64,000 nucleotides of DNA, taken from the NCBI RefSeq assembly GCF_000364165.2, contig NZ_CP097810.1, positions 806,001 to 870,000 of the forward strand, read 5' to 3'. Position 1 is the first letter of the stretch. Every line of letters begins with the position of its first letter. Source of the DNA: Clostridium sp. MD294. GTDB lineage: Bacteria; Bacillota; Clostridia; Lachnospirales; Anaerotignaceae. The position numbers and the translations under genes were made by a program. The notes under the pieces were generated by a model. The model was not told the origin of the DNA. It did no database searches and saw only the letters and a program-made list of their open reading frames with translations. Shown piece by piece: positions 52,265-61,931 of this stretch.

Positions 52265-53599
52265 ATGGAGCTAAAACAAAATGTGATTATCAAAATAGAA
52301 CAAGATAGTATTGCACAAGAATTAGGTATACAAGCAGGAGATATTTTACTAGCTGTGAATGGACAAAGTGTACAAGACGTTTTTGATTATCGATATTTGA
52401 TGCAAGAAGAATATGTTGAATTGACAATACGTACTATAGAAGGAGAAGAATATATTGCAGAAATAGAAAAAGAAGAAGAAGAAGATATTGGTATTATATT
52501 TGAAAGTGGTTTGATGGATAATGCCAAGAGCTGCAAAAATAAATGTATATTTTGTTTTATAGACCAGTTACCAAAAGGTATGAGAGAAAGCCTTTATTTT
52601 AAAGATGATGATTCTCGTTTGTCATTTTTGCAAGGAAATTATGTTACATTAACAAATATGTCAGAAGAGGATATCAACCACATTATATTTTATCATCTTT
52701 CTCCTATTAATGTTTCTATACACACAACAGATTTAGAATTGAGAAAAAAAATGCTGAAAAATCCTAATGCAGATAAAGTACTTGAAGTAATGAAAAAGTT
52801 AGCAGATGCAGGAATAGAAATGAATTTACAAGTTGTTCTTTGTAGAGGAATAAATGATGGAACAGTATTAGATAAAACAATAAAAGACTGTGTTTATTTT
52901 TTTCCTTATGCAAGAAGTATGTCTGTTGTACCTATTGGTTTAACAAAATATAGACAAAATTTGTATACTATGATACCTTTTGATAAACAAGAAAGTAAAA
53001 AAGTTATTACACAAGTAGAATATTGGCAAAAAAAATTAAAACAGAAATTAGGAACTTCATTTGTGTTTTTGTCAGATGAATTTTATTTAAAAGCAGGTTG
53101 TAATTTACCTGATTATACTTTTTATGAAAATTTTGAACAGTATGAAAATGGAGTTGGTATGCTTTCACTTTTAGAAGTAGAATTTGAACAAGCATTACAA
53201 CAATATCAACATAAATTGCCAAAACAAAAACAAAATACAATTTCTATAGCAACAGGAGAAGCAGCATATAACTTGATTAAAAAACTATGTGATAAAGTAA
53301 TGGAATATTGCCCTAAATGGAATATTTATGTTTATAAAATACGAAATGACTTTTTTGGATATGAAATTACAGTTTCTGGACTTCTTACAGGACAAGACAT
53401 TATAAAACAGCTGACCAAAAAAAAATTAGGAAGTTATCTTCTTTTACCAGAAAACCTTTTAAGAAATGATACCACAATGCTTTTAGATGATATAGAAGTA
53501 GAAGATATTGAAAGAGAATTAAATATAATGATTAAAATAACAAAAAATACAGGAGAAGCGTTACTGTGTAATATTTTAGATTTGGAGGAAAATAAATGA
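52265..53599 (+). CDS. PDZ-radical SAM-DUF512 protein
   Basis: A 444-residue protein: N-terminal PDZ-like domain ([18 protein letters not shown]), a radical-SAM-like cysteine motif CKNKCIFC near residue 94, then the DUF512 domain (about 215-430) with YIYE/ATGEAAY-type segments. It is a predicted Fe-S oxidoreductase of unknown reaction. Its stop overlaps der by 4 nt (ATGA), and it is almost always next to der in Clostridia, hinting at a ribosome or translation role. Confidence 0.9.
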   Translation: MELKQNVIIKIEQDSIAQELGIQAGDILLAVNGQSVQDVFDYRYLMQEEYVELTIRTIEGEEYIAEIEKEEEEDIGIIFESGLMDNAKSCKNKCIFCFIDQLPKGMRESLYFKDDDSRLSFLQGNYVTLTNMSEEDINHIIFYHLSPINVSIHTTDLELRKKMLKNPNADKVLEVMKKLADAGIEMNLQVVLCRGINDGTVLDKTIKDCVYFFPYARSMSVVPIGLTKYRQNLYTMIPFDKQESKKVITQVEYWQKKLKQKLGTSFVFLSDEFYLKAGCNLPDYTFYENFEQYENGVGMLSLLEVEFEQALQQYQHKLPKQKQNTISIATGEAAYNLIKKLCDKVMEYCPKWNIYVYKIRNDFFGYEITVSGLLTGQDIIKQLTKKKLGSYLLLPENLLRNDTTMLLDDIEVEDIERELNIMIKITKNTGEALLCNILDLEENK

Positions 53600-54921
53600 G
53601 TAAACCTATTGTAGCAGTAGTAGGAAGACCAAATGTAGGAAAGTCTACACTTTTTAACCGTTTGGCAGGAGAAAGAATTTCTATTGTACAAGATACACCT
53701 GGTGTAACAAGAGATAGAATTTATGCAGATGTAGAGTGGACAGGCAGAAAATTTACATTGATTGACACTGGTGGCATGGAAATTGGTACAGAGGATATTA
53801 TAGTGAAGCAAATATTACAACAGGCAGAAATTGCTATTGAAACAGCAGATGTAATATTATTTATTACAGATGCAAAATCTGGTATGACAGATGATGATAA
53901 ACAAGTAGCAAATATGCTTAGAAGAACAAAAAAACCTGTTGTATTAGCGGTAAATAAAATAGATAATGTAAATAGAGATAGTATGAATATTTATGAATTT
54001 TATGAGTTAGGTATAGGCGACCCGATTGCTATTTCTGCAGGGCAAGCATTGGGATTAGGGGATATGTTAGATGAAGTAATTTCCTATTTTCCGGAACAGC
54101 AGTCAGAGGAAGAAGAAGACGACGTTATAAAAGTAGCAATTATAGGTAAACCAAATGTAGGAAAATCTTCTTTGATAAATAAAATATTGGGAGAAGATAG
54201 GCTAATTGTAAGTAATATTCCTGGAACAACAAGAGATGCTATTGATAGTCCTATTGAAATTGATGGACAAAAATATGTTTTTATTGATACAGCAGGAATG
54301 AGAAGAAAAAGTAAAATTAAAGAAGAAATTGAACGATTTAGTATTATTAGAGCAGTTGCAGCAGTGGAAAGATGTGATGTAGCAATATTAGTAATTGATG
54401 CAGAAGAAGGCATTACAGACCAAGATACTAAAATTGCAGGAATTGCACATGAAAGAGGACGTGCAGCTATTGTTGCAGTAAATAAATGGGACGCTATTGA
54501 AAAAAATGATAAAACAATGAACCAGTATTTAAAAGATATTGGCAATGAGCTTGCTTATATGCCTTATGCACCAAAAGTATTTATATCTGCTTTGACAGGA
54601 CAAAGAATTACTAGAATGTTGGAATTGATACAAACAGTATATCAAAATCATGCTTTACGTATCAGCACAGGCGTTTTAAATGATGTTTTGATAGAAGCAA
54701 CTGCAATGCAACAGCCTCCAGCAGATAAGGGAAGACAACTAAAACTATATTATATGACACAAGTTTCTATAAAACCGCCTACATTTGTGATATTTGTAAA
54801 TGATAGAGAACTATTTCATTTTTCATACAAAAGATATATTGAAAATCAATTACGAGAGGCATTTGGATTTGTTGGTACACCAGTACATTTTATTATAAGA
54901 GAAAAGGGAAAAGAAAATTAA
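53596..54921 (+). CDS. der: Ribosome biogenesis GTPase Der
   Basis: A 441-residue protein with two tandem GTPase domains: [22 protein letters not shown], then [26 protein letters not shown], and a C-terminal KH-like domain ([24 protein letters not shown]). It acts in assembly of the 50S subunit. It is translationally coupled to the DUF512 gene and followed by plsY. Confidence 0.97.
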   Translation: MSKPIVAVVGRPNVGKSTLFNRLAGERISIVQDTPGVTRDRIYADVEWTGRKFTLIDTGGMEIGTEDIIVKQILQQAEIAIETADVILFITDAKSGMTDDDKQVANMLRRTKKPVVLAVNKIDNVNRDSMNIYEFYELGIGDPIAISAGQALGLGDMLDEVISYFPEQQSEEEEDDVIKVAIIGKPNVGKSSLINKILGEDRLIVSNIPGTTRDAIDSPIEIDGQKYVFIDTAGMRRKSKIKEEIERFSIIRAVAAVERCDVAILVIDAEEGITDQDTKIAGIAHERGRAAIVAVNKWDAIEKNDKTMNQYLKDIGNELAYMPYAPKVFISALTGQRITRMLELIQTVYQNHALRISTGVLNDVLIEATAMQQPPADKGRQLKLYYMTQVSIKPPTFVIFVNDRELFHFSYKRYIENQLREAFGFVGTPVHFIIREKGKEN

Positions 54922-54934
54922 AGGGGATAGAAAA

Positions 54935-55552
54935 ATGTTTCGCTTTATTTGTATATTGTTGGGGTATGGTATTGGCTGTTTACAGTCTGCTTATTTAGTA
55001 GGTAAAATTGTAGGACATGTGGATTTAAGACAATATGGCAGTGGTAATTTAGGTACAACAAATGCTTTGAGAGTGCTAGGAAAAAAAGCGGGTGCTATTA
55101 CATTTATTTGTGACATTTTAAAATCTGTAGTGGGTTTTTTGTTGTGCAAAATACTTTTTAAAGATATACCATTAGCAGGACTTTATGGCTGTGTTGGTGT
55201 TATATTAGGGCATGATTTTCCTTTTTATTTAGGATTTAAAGGTGGAAAGGGCATTGCTTGTATGATAGGACTTGTATTATGTTTAAGTATCACAACATGG
55301 TATTTGCCTGCTTTTGCGTTTGGCATAGGTATTATTTGTATTGCTGCAACAAGATATGTTTCATTAGGTTCTATATCATTTGCTGTAATGATACCTGTTG
55401 TATTATATAAAGTAGGATTTCCATTAGAAGGCACTATCATTGCAATTTGTTTAGCAACATTAGCATTATATCAGCATAGAGCAAATATAAGCAGACTTTT
55501 GGCAGGAAATGAAAATAAATTAGGTATAAAAAGAATAGAAAAAAATATCTAA
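54935..55552 (+). CDS. plsY: Glycerol-3-phosphate acyltransferase PlsY
   Basis: A 205-residue membrane enzyme: GSGNLGTTNALRVLGKKAG (motif 1), HDFPFYLGFKGGKGIA (motif 2) and LYQHRANISRLLAGNENK (motif 3), with five helices. It transfers an acyl group from acyl-phosphate to glycerol-3-phosphate, the first step of phospholipid synthesis. gpsA, which makes its substrate, follows 14 nt later. Confidence 0.97.
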   Translation: MFRFICILLGYGIGCLQSAYLVGKIVGHVDLRQYGSGNLGTTNALRVLGKKAGAITFICDILKSVVGFLLCKILFKDIPLAGLYGCVGVILGHDFPFYLGFKGGKGIACMIGLVLCLSITTWYLPAFAFGIGIICIAATRYVSLGSISFAVMIPVVLYKVGFPLEGTIIAICLATLALYQHRANISRLLAGNENKLGIKRIEKNI

Positions 55553-55566
55553 AGGGAGTGTGTTTT

Positions 55567-56556
55567 ATGAAAAAAATTGCTGTAATAGGTGCAGGAAGTT
55601 GGGGAACTGCCTTAGCTGTAATGCTAGAACAAGATGGTCATGATGTCACTATGTGGGCAAGAAATGAAAAAGCTGTAGAAGATATGAGAAGAACAAGACA
55701 AAATAAACAGTATTTACCTGGTGTCATGTTAGGTGAAAATATTGATATTACTTGTGATGCAGAAAAAGCAATTCAATCAAAAGAAATTATAATTTCTGCA
55801 GTACCTTCTCGTGCAGTAAGAGAAACTATGACAAAATTTAAAGATTTGTTTCAAAAAGATGTAATTATTGTAAATGTAGCAAAAGGACTAGAACAGGACA
55901 GTTTGCTGAGGCTGTCAGAAGTAATAAAACAATGTGTACCACATTGTCACCCTTGTGTACTATCTGGCCCAAGCCATGCAGAAGAAGTAGGAAGATGTAT
56001 TCCTACAGCTTGTGTGATTGCAACAGAAGAAAATGACATTGCAAAAATGATACAAAAGGAATTTATGAACCCTAATTTTAGATTGTATACTAACAATGAT
56101 GTAATAGGGGTAGAAGTTGGTGCAGCTTTGAAAAATATTATTGCATTAGCAGCAGGTATGTCTGATGGTCTTGGTTTTGGAGATAATACCAAAGCAGCAT
56201 TAATGACAAGGGGCATGACAGAAATGTCAAGACTTGGTATTGCTATGGGAGGAAAAGCAGAAACATTTGCAGGACTTTCTGGTATAGGAGATTTAATTGT
56301 AACTTGTACTAGTATGCACTCTAGAAATAGACGTGCGGGTATATTATTAGGAAAAGGAAAATCTCTTGATGAAACATTAGCAGAGGTAAAAATGGTAGTA
56401 GAAGGTATTAACACAGTACAAGCGGCGTGTGAATTAGCAAAAAAATATCATGTTTCTATGCCTATTACAGAAGAGATTAATCAAGTACTTTTCTATCATA
56501 AAAATGTAAGAGAGGCAGTATTACAACTTATGACAAGAGATGGAAAAGCAGAATGA
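55567..56556 (+). CDS. gpsA: Glycerol-3-phosphate dehydrogenase [NAD(P)+]
   Basis: A 329-residue enzyme: NAD motif GAGSWGTALA, SGPSHAEEV, VGAALKNIIALAAG with the catalytic Lys, and GLSGIGDLIVTCTS. It makes sn-glycerol-3-phosphate from dihydroxyacetone phosphate for PlsY. The ATG at 55567 has AAAGGGAG 8 nt upstream; a GTG three codons earlier overlaps the site. It ends the DUF512-der-plsY-gpsA operon. Confidence 0.97.
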   Translation: MKKIAVIGAGSWGTALAVMLEQDGHDVTMWARNEKAVEDMRRTRQNKQYLPGVMLGENIDITCDAEKAIQSKEIIISAVPSRAVRETMTKFKDLFQKDVIIVNVAKGLEQDSLLRLSEVIKQCVPHCHPCVLSGPSHAEEVGRCIPTACVIATEENDIAKMIQKEFMNPNFRLYTNNDVIGVEVGAALKNIIALAAGMSDGLGFGDNTKAALMTRGMTEMSRLGIAMGGKAETFAGLSGIGDLIVTCTSMHSRNRRAGILLGKGKSLDETLAEVKMVVEGINTVQAACELAKKYHVSMPITEEINQVLFYHKNVREAVLQLMTRDGKAE

Positions 56557-56561
56557 TACTA

Positions 56562-56595
56562 AAAAAAGGAGTTGATTTATTATAACTCCTTTTTT
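56562..56595. terminator. Terminator between gpsA and the convergent DUF815 gene
   Basis: Stem AAAAAAGGAGTT / AACTCCTTTTTT with a 10-nt loop; usable in both directions. Confidence 0.88.
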
Positions 56596-56608
56596 ATTGT
56601 AATATTTG

Positions 56609-57832
56609 TTATTCCATGGCCATTTCAGATATTTGTAATTTAATAAATTGTCTTGCTGTTCTAGGGGAACGACCTCCTCTTGTAAGAGCAAAACGTTCTG
56701 CTAGTAGATGTAGTTCTTTTTGTTCTAAATCAATACTGTATTCTTCTGCAAGACTATCTACTATATCAAGATATTCTTCTTTATCTGGTACAGAAAACGT
56801 AATTTCTAAGCCAAACCTATCTGAAAGAGAGGAAGAAGTTTCCAAAGTATCTCTTAAATGAATTTCGTTATCTGTCATACGTTCTGACATTGTTTCTCTT
56901 ACTAAATGACGTCTATTAGAAGTAGCATAAATTAAAATATTATCTGGTTTGCCTGCAACACCACCTTCAATAAATGCTTTTAATGCTGTAAACGTTTCAT
57001 CTTCCTGTCGAAATGTCAAATCGTCTAAAAATAATATAAATTTAAAAGGACTTATTGACACTGTATCACATATTTTAGGAAAATATTTTAATTGTGCCAT
57101 AGATAAGTCAATAATTTTTAAACCTTGATTTGCATATTCATTTACAACGGCTTTTACTGTAGAAGATTTTCCTGTGCCTTTGTCACCATATAACAATATA
57201 TGGTTTGCTAATTTGCCTTGTAAAAAAGAAAGTGTATTTGACAATATTGCTCTTTTTTGCCTTTCATAACCTTTTAAATCAGAAAGGCGTATACTGTCAG
57301 ATTGAGGTAAAGAAATAATTTCTCCTTTTTCTACTGTAAAAGCAGTTCCTCTTGCAAAATAACCATATCCTTTTTGTCTGTAAAGTTTATAAAGAGAAGC
57401 AACATCTTTTACAGGAAGTTGTGCAGAATTAGGAAAACGTGGTAATGTATGTAAAAAAGCACTTTCTTTAGGAAATGTTTTAACAGCTTGTTCAATAAGC
57501 ATATCTCCTGTAATAGAAGAAACGGTTTCTAATACCTGTATATCAAATGATACGGAAGACTTTATGTGTTCTGGTATTTCTTCGAGAGATTTTTTACAAC
57601 TTAAATCTGCAAAAATATTGTTGTCATATACAAGTTCTTCATAAAATAAACGAGATAAATCTTTGTGTTCAAATATATAGCCACAAAGTTCACCATAAGC
57701 ACGACAAAAATCTTGTGCTGTTTTAGCGTAACTTTCCATAACATTATAAGTTAATTGAAATATAGGTGCTTCTGTTATGTGACGCAATGTAGTCAGAGAA
57801 CAAGAAGCAAGTAAAAAATGTTTGATTTCCAT
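56609..57832 (-). CDS. DUF815 AAA-type ATP-binding protein
   Basis: A 407-residue protein: Walker A LYGDKGTGKSST near residue 215, Walker B FILFLDDLTF, sensor-like IYATSNRRHLV with an Arg-rich stretch, and a C-terminal GRSPRTARQF lid. The first 200 residues are an unassigned helical region. DUF815 ATPases resemble DnaC/IstB-like AAA+ proteins; function unknown. It shares strand and neighbourhood with the DnaC-like and DnaD-like genes. Confidence 0.87.
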   Translation of the reverse strand: MEIKHFLLASCSLTTLRHITEAPIFQLTYNVMESYAKTAQDFCRAYGELCGYIFEHKDLSRLFYEELVYDNNIFADLSCKKSLEEIPEHIKSSVSFDIQVLETVSSITGDMLIEQAVKTFPKESAFLHTLPRFPNSAQLPVKDVASLYKLYRQKGYGYFARGTAFTVEKGEIISLPQSDSIRLSDLKGYERQKRAILSNTLSFLQGKLANHILLYGDKGTGKSSTVKAVVNEYANQGLKIIDLSMAQLKYFPKICDTVSISPFKFILFLDDLTFRQEDETFTALKAFIEGGVAGKPDNILIYATSNRRHLVRETMSERMTDNEIHLRDTLETSSSLSDRFGLEITFSVPDKEEYLDIVDSLAEEYSIDLEQKELHLLAERFALTRGGRSPRTARQFIKLQISEMAME

Positions 57833-57855
57833 AAAAAAGCTCCTTTTCTTTTGAT

Positions 57856-58854
57856 TTATATACTATTTTCTTGATTTTTTTTGCGAATATCGCTTCCAAA
57901 AAATTTTAACATAATATATGTACCAGCAATACGAGAAACTACTCTGTCAGAATATTGATTAATCAGTTCATTAGGTGACAAATTGGTAGAAATAATAACA
58001 GGTTTTTTTGTTAACATTCTACTATTGATAATATGAAATAGCTTGGCACTAGAAAGTATGGTGCTAAATTCTGTACCTAAATCATCTATTATTAATAAAT
58101 CTACTGTAAGCAAGTCTTTCATAACATCGTCTTTTTCTTCTTGATTGTTGTTGTCAAATTGCTGTTTTTCAATCATATCAAAAAGTTGTCCTGCTGTCAT
58201 ATAAAGTACAATGTACCCTTTGTCTAATAATTCTTTTGCAATACAATTACATAAAAATGTTTTACCTAATCCTGTTTCGCCATATAAAAATAAATTTTGA
58301 AATGTAGTATCAAAATTTTCACAAAAATTCATACATCTTTTAAAAATTTTTTTAATATTATCACTAGGTGACCAACCTTCATGCTCATTAATTTCTTCAC
58401 TATAATATCGAATATCAAATGTATCAAAATTTTCTTGTTTTACAATTTCTTTGATGTTAGACTGGTCATATGCTAAATCAATTAATTTTTGTTTCATACA
58501 GTGACAAGGTACATTATTAATATAACCTGTATCTTTACAATCGTTACAAACAAAATTTAGCTGAAGTGCCTTTTCAGAAAAACCTAGTTCAGAAAGAAGT
58601 GCTTTTTTTTCTTTTTGTAACTGTGAAAGTGCTTTTTTTAATTTTTTTAAAAGTTGTTCCATATTTTCCGGTTTTTGAAGCACCATACGGGCAATATGAA
58701 CACCTGTTAAAGCAATTTCTTGTTCGATTTCTTGTAAACGAGGACAAGCAGTATAAATTTCATTTCTATTTTTTTGCAATTCGTGTTGTTTTTGTGTTTG
58801 TATTTTTTCATATTGACGCAGTGCAGTTCTATACAGTTCTGATTTTGTGGCCAT
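57856..58854 (-). CDS. DnaC/DnaI-type helicase loader
   Basis: A 332-residue AAA+ protein: an N-terminal coiled coil, a zinc motif CNDCKDTGYINNVPCHC near residue 103, Walker A LYGETGLGKTFLCN, Walker B LLIIDDLGTEF and sensor ISTNLSPNEL. This layout is that of Firmicute DnaI/DnaC loaders, which place the replicative helicase during initiation. Start ATG at 58854 with GGAG 9 nt upstream. The DnaD gene lies 16 nt upstream, as in many Clostridia. Confidence 0.9.
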   Translation of the reverse strand: MATKSELYRTALRQYEKIQTQKQHELQKNRNEIYTACPRLQEIEQEIALTGVHIARMVLQKPENMEQLLKKLKKALSQLQKEKKALLSELGFSEKALQLNFVCNDCKDTGYINNVPCHCMKQKLIDLAYDQSNIKEIVKQENFDTFDIRYYSEEINEHEGWSPSDNIKKIFKRCMNFCENFDTTFQNLFLYGETGLGKTFLCNCIAKELLDKGYIVLYMTAGQLFDMIEKQQFDNNNQEEKDDVMKDLLTVDLLIIDDLGTEFSTILSSAKLFHIINSRMLTKKPVIISTNLSPNELINQYSDRVVSRIAGTYIMLKFFGSDIRKKNQENSI

Positions 58855-58870
58855 GTGAATACACTCCTAT

Positions 58871-59914
58871 TCAACTTTTTTTTAAGCGTTCTCTTGCCAG
58901 TCTTTCTAATTCTTCAAAATCCCATTCTCTCTGCTTGTAGTTGACAAATCTGTTTTGTTTTATAGTAGCATTTTTATTTTGTTTAGAATTTGTTGCTTTT
59001 GATTTTGTATTTTGATTTTGTATTTTGGAAGACTGAAAATTTTTGTCTGAAATTTCGACATCTTCTATTGTTTTTATATTTTTATCATGCCAATCTTTTA
59101 ATATAGTATCAGCATATTTAAACATATTACCATTTCCACCTGTTTGTAATATTGTTTTTTCGCAAGCTGTTAATATCATTTCTATATGAAAATGATATTC
59201 TGATGTCCATTTTTTAATATATTTTTCTTCTGCTGGTGTAATCATACGACCAGTAATTCCTAGAGTTTTCAAAATTTGTTTATAGCCATTTTCATGTAAA
59301 TGAATATATTCTATTGCTTTATCTGGTGTTGTAATGCCTTCATTTGACCAACCTACTGCTACTTGTTCAATATAACGTAAGTCATAATGATTGTTTTTTG
59401 TACAATATGTAAAAAGTAGTTCTATAACTTCTAATGAAAGCTTTAGCCATTCGTGAAAACTGATTATAATATTCATATCTTTGTAAGATAATGTTCTAGC
59501 TAAATAGTTTTCTGCTAAAGAAAAAAGTCTTTGGGCAGTAGAACTATTTTTAACTATTGCTATCATTTCTTTTTGTGTATATTGAGGTGATGTAGTGTAA
59601 GTATTTTTTTGCGTGATTGTCTTTTGCTCTTTTTTCGATTTTACTGGCAAAAAATGAGCAGTATTATCTTTCAGTAATTTTACAATACCCTGTTCTTGCC
59701 AATATCTCCAGCTTTTTATAACATCACTTTCTAGTATATCAAGAGCTTCTGCAATGGATTGATTTGTTAAAGAAGTATCTCCACTTGAAATATGACAGTA
59801 GGCATATAAATATACCGTAACAAAAGAAGGCTGAGCCTTTGGCATATATTCTTCTATAAAAATATTTGAAATTTGTGTTGTTTGAGATTTCGGAAGTTCT
59901 ACTGAAAAAGCCAT
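58871..59914 (-). CDS. DnaD-domain replication initiation protein
   Basis: A 347-residue protein: an N-terminal winged-helix DnaD region (about 1-100, TSLTNQSIAEALDILESDVIKSWRYWQEQGIV) and two C-terminal DnaD/DnaB2 domains (about 120-200 and 205-280, ending EKTILQTGGNGNMFKYADTILKDWHDKNIKT), each with the YxxxI..W pattern, then a basic tail. Such proteins work with the helicase loader in primosome assembly. The ATG at 59914 is chosen because GGGG lies 9-10 nt upstream; an ATG five codons earlier has no site. Confidence 0.87.
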   Translation of the reverse strand: MAFSVELPKSQTTQISNIFIEEYMPKAQPSFVTVYLYAYCHISSGDTSLTNQSIAEALDILESDVIKSWRYWQEQGIVKLLKDNTAHFLPVKSKKEQKTITQKNTYTTSPQYTQKEMIAIVKNSSTAQRLFSLAENYLARTLSYKDMNIIISFHEWLKLSLEVIELLFTYCTKNNHYDLRYIEQVAVGWSNEGITTPDKAIEYIHLHENGYKQILKTLGITGRMITPAEEKYIKKWTSEYHFHIEMILTACEKTILQTGGNGNMFKYADTILKDWHDKNIKTIEDVEISDKNFQSSKIQNQNTKSKATNSKQNKNATIKQNRFVNYKQREWDFEELERLARERLKKS

Positions 59915-59987
59915 TGTTTTATACCCCATTTTCTAATCGCAATTATCAATATGGTAGTATATCATATTTTTTTTAAAAATAAAAGAG

Positions 59988-60005
59988 TTTGAAAATGTTT
60001 TCAAA
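59988..60005 (+). promoter_or_regulatory. Palindrome between dnaD-like and feoA genes, cre-like
   Basis: TTTGAAAATGTTTTCAAA is a perfect 8-bp inverted repeat around TG. The inner TGAAAATGTTTTCA differs by one base from a CcpA cre core (TGAAAACGTTTTCA). It could control feoAB, the dnaD-like gene, or both. Confidence 0.45.
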
Positions 60006-60074
60006 AGAGGGCAGGCACATATCATAAATGTTTATCGTATACTGAAAACAGCAGTAAGTGGAAAGAGGGAAATT

Positions 60075-60326
60075 ATGAAGCAGACATTACAAAATAGTGC
60101 CAATGAAATGCCTTGTTATATTATAGAAATAAAAGCAGAGGAAAAACAAAAACTGCGACTTTATGATATGGGATTTTATGCAGGAAGTATTGTGACCCCT
60201 TTATATGAGTGTTGGGGAGGAGGTACGAAAGTTTATGAAGTCAAACAAACATTAATCGCACTTAGAAAAAAAGATGCAGAAAATATATGGGTAAGGGAGT
60301 TGAGGGAATATGGTCAAAAAGGATAA
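60075..60326 (+). CDS. feoA: FeoA-family ferrous iron transport accessory protein
   Basis: An 83-residue SH3-like FeoA protein: MPCYIIEIKAEEKQKLRLYDMGFYAGSIVTPLYE and the closing ALRKKDAENIWV match the family (RL.dmGl..G..v). FeoA is a small cytoplasmic partner of the FeoB iron channel. GAGGGAAATT precedes the ATG. The feoB start overlaps its end by 17 nt. Confidence 0.88.
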   Translation: MKQTLQNSANEMPCYIIEIKAEEKQKLRLYDMGFYAGSIVTPLYECWGGGTKVYEVKQTLIALRKKDAENIWVRELREYGQKG

Positions 60327-61692
60327 ACAAATCATAATAGGTTTGGCAGGTAATCCTAACACAGGCAAAAGTACAGTATTCAACTGTTTAACTGGTTTAA
60401 AACAGCATACAGGAAATTGGTCTGGCAAAACAGTAACAAATGCAAAAGGCAGTTTTTTTTTAGAAGGAATACATTTTGAAATATATGATTTACCAGGTAT
60501 CTATTCCCTTTTTTGTGATAGTGCGGAAGAATGCTGTGCAAAAGAATTTATTTGTTCTGTACAAACAGATGTTATGATTGTTGTGATAGATGCGACATCA
60601 TTAGAGAGGAATTTAACATTAGTATTGCACATATTAGAATTAACAGAAAATGTAATACTTTGTATTAATTTAATAGACGAGGCACAAAAAAAAGGTATTG
60701 ATATAGATAGTAAAAAATTGTCAGAAGAGTTAGGTATTCCTGTTGTTTGTACAAGTGCACGCTCTGGAAAGGGTATTACAGAATTGAAAAGAATAGTGCT
60801 ATCTGTTGTAAATAAAGAAATTATAATTTCTCCTCATAAAACAACATTTCCTAAAGAAATAGAAATACTATGTGATGATTTTTTAAAACAAGCAGGTCAT
60901 ATTGTGCCAAAAGGCATTTCACCGAAATATTTTGCAATGGAAGTGTTAGAAGGAGATAAATGGTTTTTGAATATGCTTGTTGACAAATTAGATACCATAC
61001 AAATGGAAGAATTGCTAGCAAGAGAGGAATTTGCAGAGCAATATTTGCAACAAATAGGATATACAAGAGAAAAATGGAAAGAACAAAGAAGCATTACTTT
61101 TTTAAAAAGAAGCTATGATATAGCTAAAAATGTTGTAACAGAAAAAACAGAAAAAGCAAAAAAAAGAGAGCGTTTATTAGATAATATTTTTCTTTCTAAA
61201 AAAACAGGTATACCAGTTATGATAGCATTACTGGCATTTATATTTTGGATTACAATAGCAGGTGCGAATATTCCTTCTAATTTGTTAATGGAATTGTTTT
61301 GGAATGTAGGAGAAAAATTAGGAACATTTTTAAATTGGTGTGCTGTGCCTGACTGGTTTTATGGCATTGTAAAAGATGGTATTTTTTTAACAGTAAGCTG
61401 GGTAGTTGCTGTAATGTTGCCACCTATGGCAATATTTTTTCCATTGTTTACAATATTAGAAGATTTTGGACTTTTACCACGAATTGCTTTTCATATGGAC
61501 GGGTTATTTCAAAAAGCAAATGCACATGGTAAACAAGCATTAACGATGTGTATGGGATTTGGGTGTAATTCTGCTGGTGTTACAGCTTGTCGCATTATAG
61601 ATTCTCCAAGAGAAAGATTAATTGCTATATTAACAAATAATTTTGTGCCCTGCAATGGCAGATTAGCACCACCATTGCTAGGGAAACAATAA
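60310..61692 (+). CDS. feoB: Ferrous iron transporter FeoB, C-terminally truncated
   Basis: A 460-residue protein whose family usually has 600-700. Present are the G domain (GLAGNPNTGKSTVFN, YDLPGIYSL, NLIDE), the GDI-like helices (about 180-290) and the first half of the membrane core, including TVSWVVAVMLPPMAIFFPLFTILEDFG and GFGCNSAGVTACRII. The sequence follows the family up to NNFVPCNGR at about 61664, then ends LAPPLLGKQ and stops. The second Gate domain and last helices, about 150-200 residues, are missing, and no continuation was seen downstream. It is probably non-functional in Fe2+ uptake unless a partial channel works. Confidence 0.85.
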   Translation: MVKKDKQIIIGLAGNPNTGKSTVFNCLTGLKQHTGNWSGKTVTNAKGSFFLEGIHFEIYDLPGIYSLFCDSAEECCAKEFICSVQTDVMIVVIDATSLERNLTLVLHILELTENVILCINLIDEAQKKGIDIDSKKLSEELGIPVVCTSARSGKGITELKRIVLSVVNKEIIISPHKTTFPKEIEILCDDFLKQAGHIVPKGISPKYFAMEVLEGDKWFLNMLVDKLDTIQMEELLAREEFAEQYLQQIGYTREKWKEQRSITFLKRSYDIAKNVVTEKTEKAKKRERLLDNIFLSKKTGIPVMIALLAFIFWITIAGANIPSNLLMELFWNVGEKLGTFLNWCAVPDWFYGIVKDGIFLTVSWVVAVMLPPMAIFFPLFTILEDFGLLPRIAFHMDGLFQKANAHGKQALTMCMGFGCNSAGVTACRIIDSPRERLIAILTNNFVPCNGRLAPPLLGKQ

Positions 61693-61727
61693 AATACTAT
61701 ATTTGAATATTCTATTCCATTTTTTAA

Positions 61728-61895
61728 TTAGTTAAGCTTATTTTGTGTAGGAAATGAAATTTGCTCTAAAGGGGGAGAGGTATATTTTTGAAGAAGTGAA
61801 AAATATAGCTTGTCACAACGGTTAAAAAAATCCTCCTGCTCTTTTGGAGCAAGAGGAACAATTTGAATATTTTGTGCTTGATTTTTAGCAGACAT
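61728..61895 (-). CDS. Small ORF of 55 codons, unknown
   Basis: A minus-strand frame starting at ATG 61895 with AATAGGTG 6 nt upstream and ending at 61728. It encodes MSAKNQAQNIQIVPLAPKEQ... and closes with SFPTQNKLN. It is polar, with no helices. Its middle codons form a terminator-like hairpin (61824-61856). It occupies the place where the lost FeoB end would be expected. Not recognised; coding status uncertain. Confidence 0.45.
   Translation of the reverse strand: MSAKNQAQNIQIVPLAPKEQEDFFNRCDKLYFSLLQKYTSPPLEQISFPTQNKLN
61824..61856 (-). terminator. Terminator-like hairpin inside the small ORF
   Basis: On the minus strand CCTCTTGCTC / GAGCAGGAGG (one wobble) with a 5-nt loop and seven T. 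It could stop minus-strand transcripts 40 nt into the small ORF, or be chance. Confidence 0.5.
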
Positions 61896-61931
61896 ATAAA
61901 ACACCTATTTCTATTTTTTATTATATTATGT

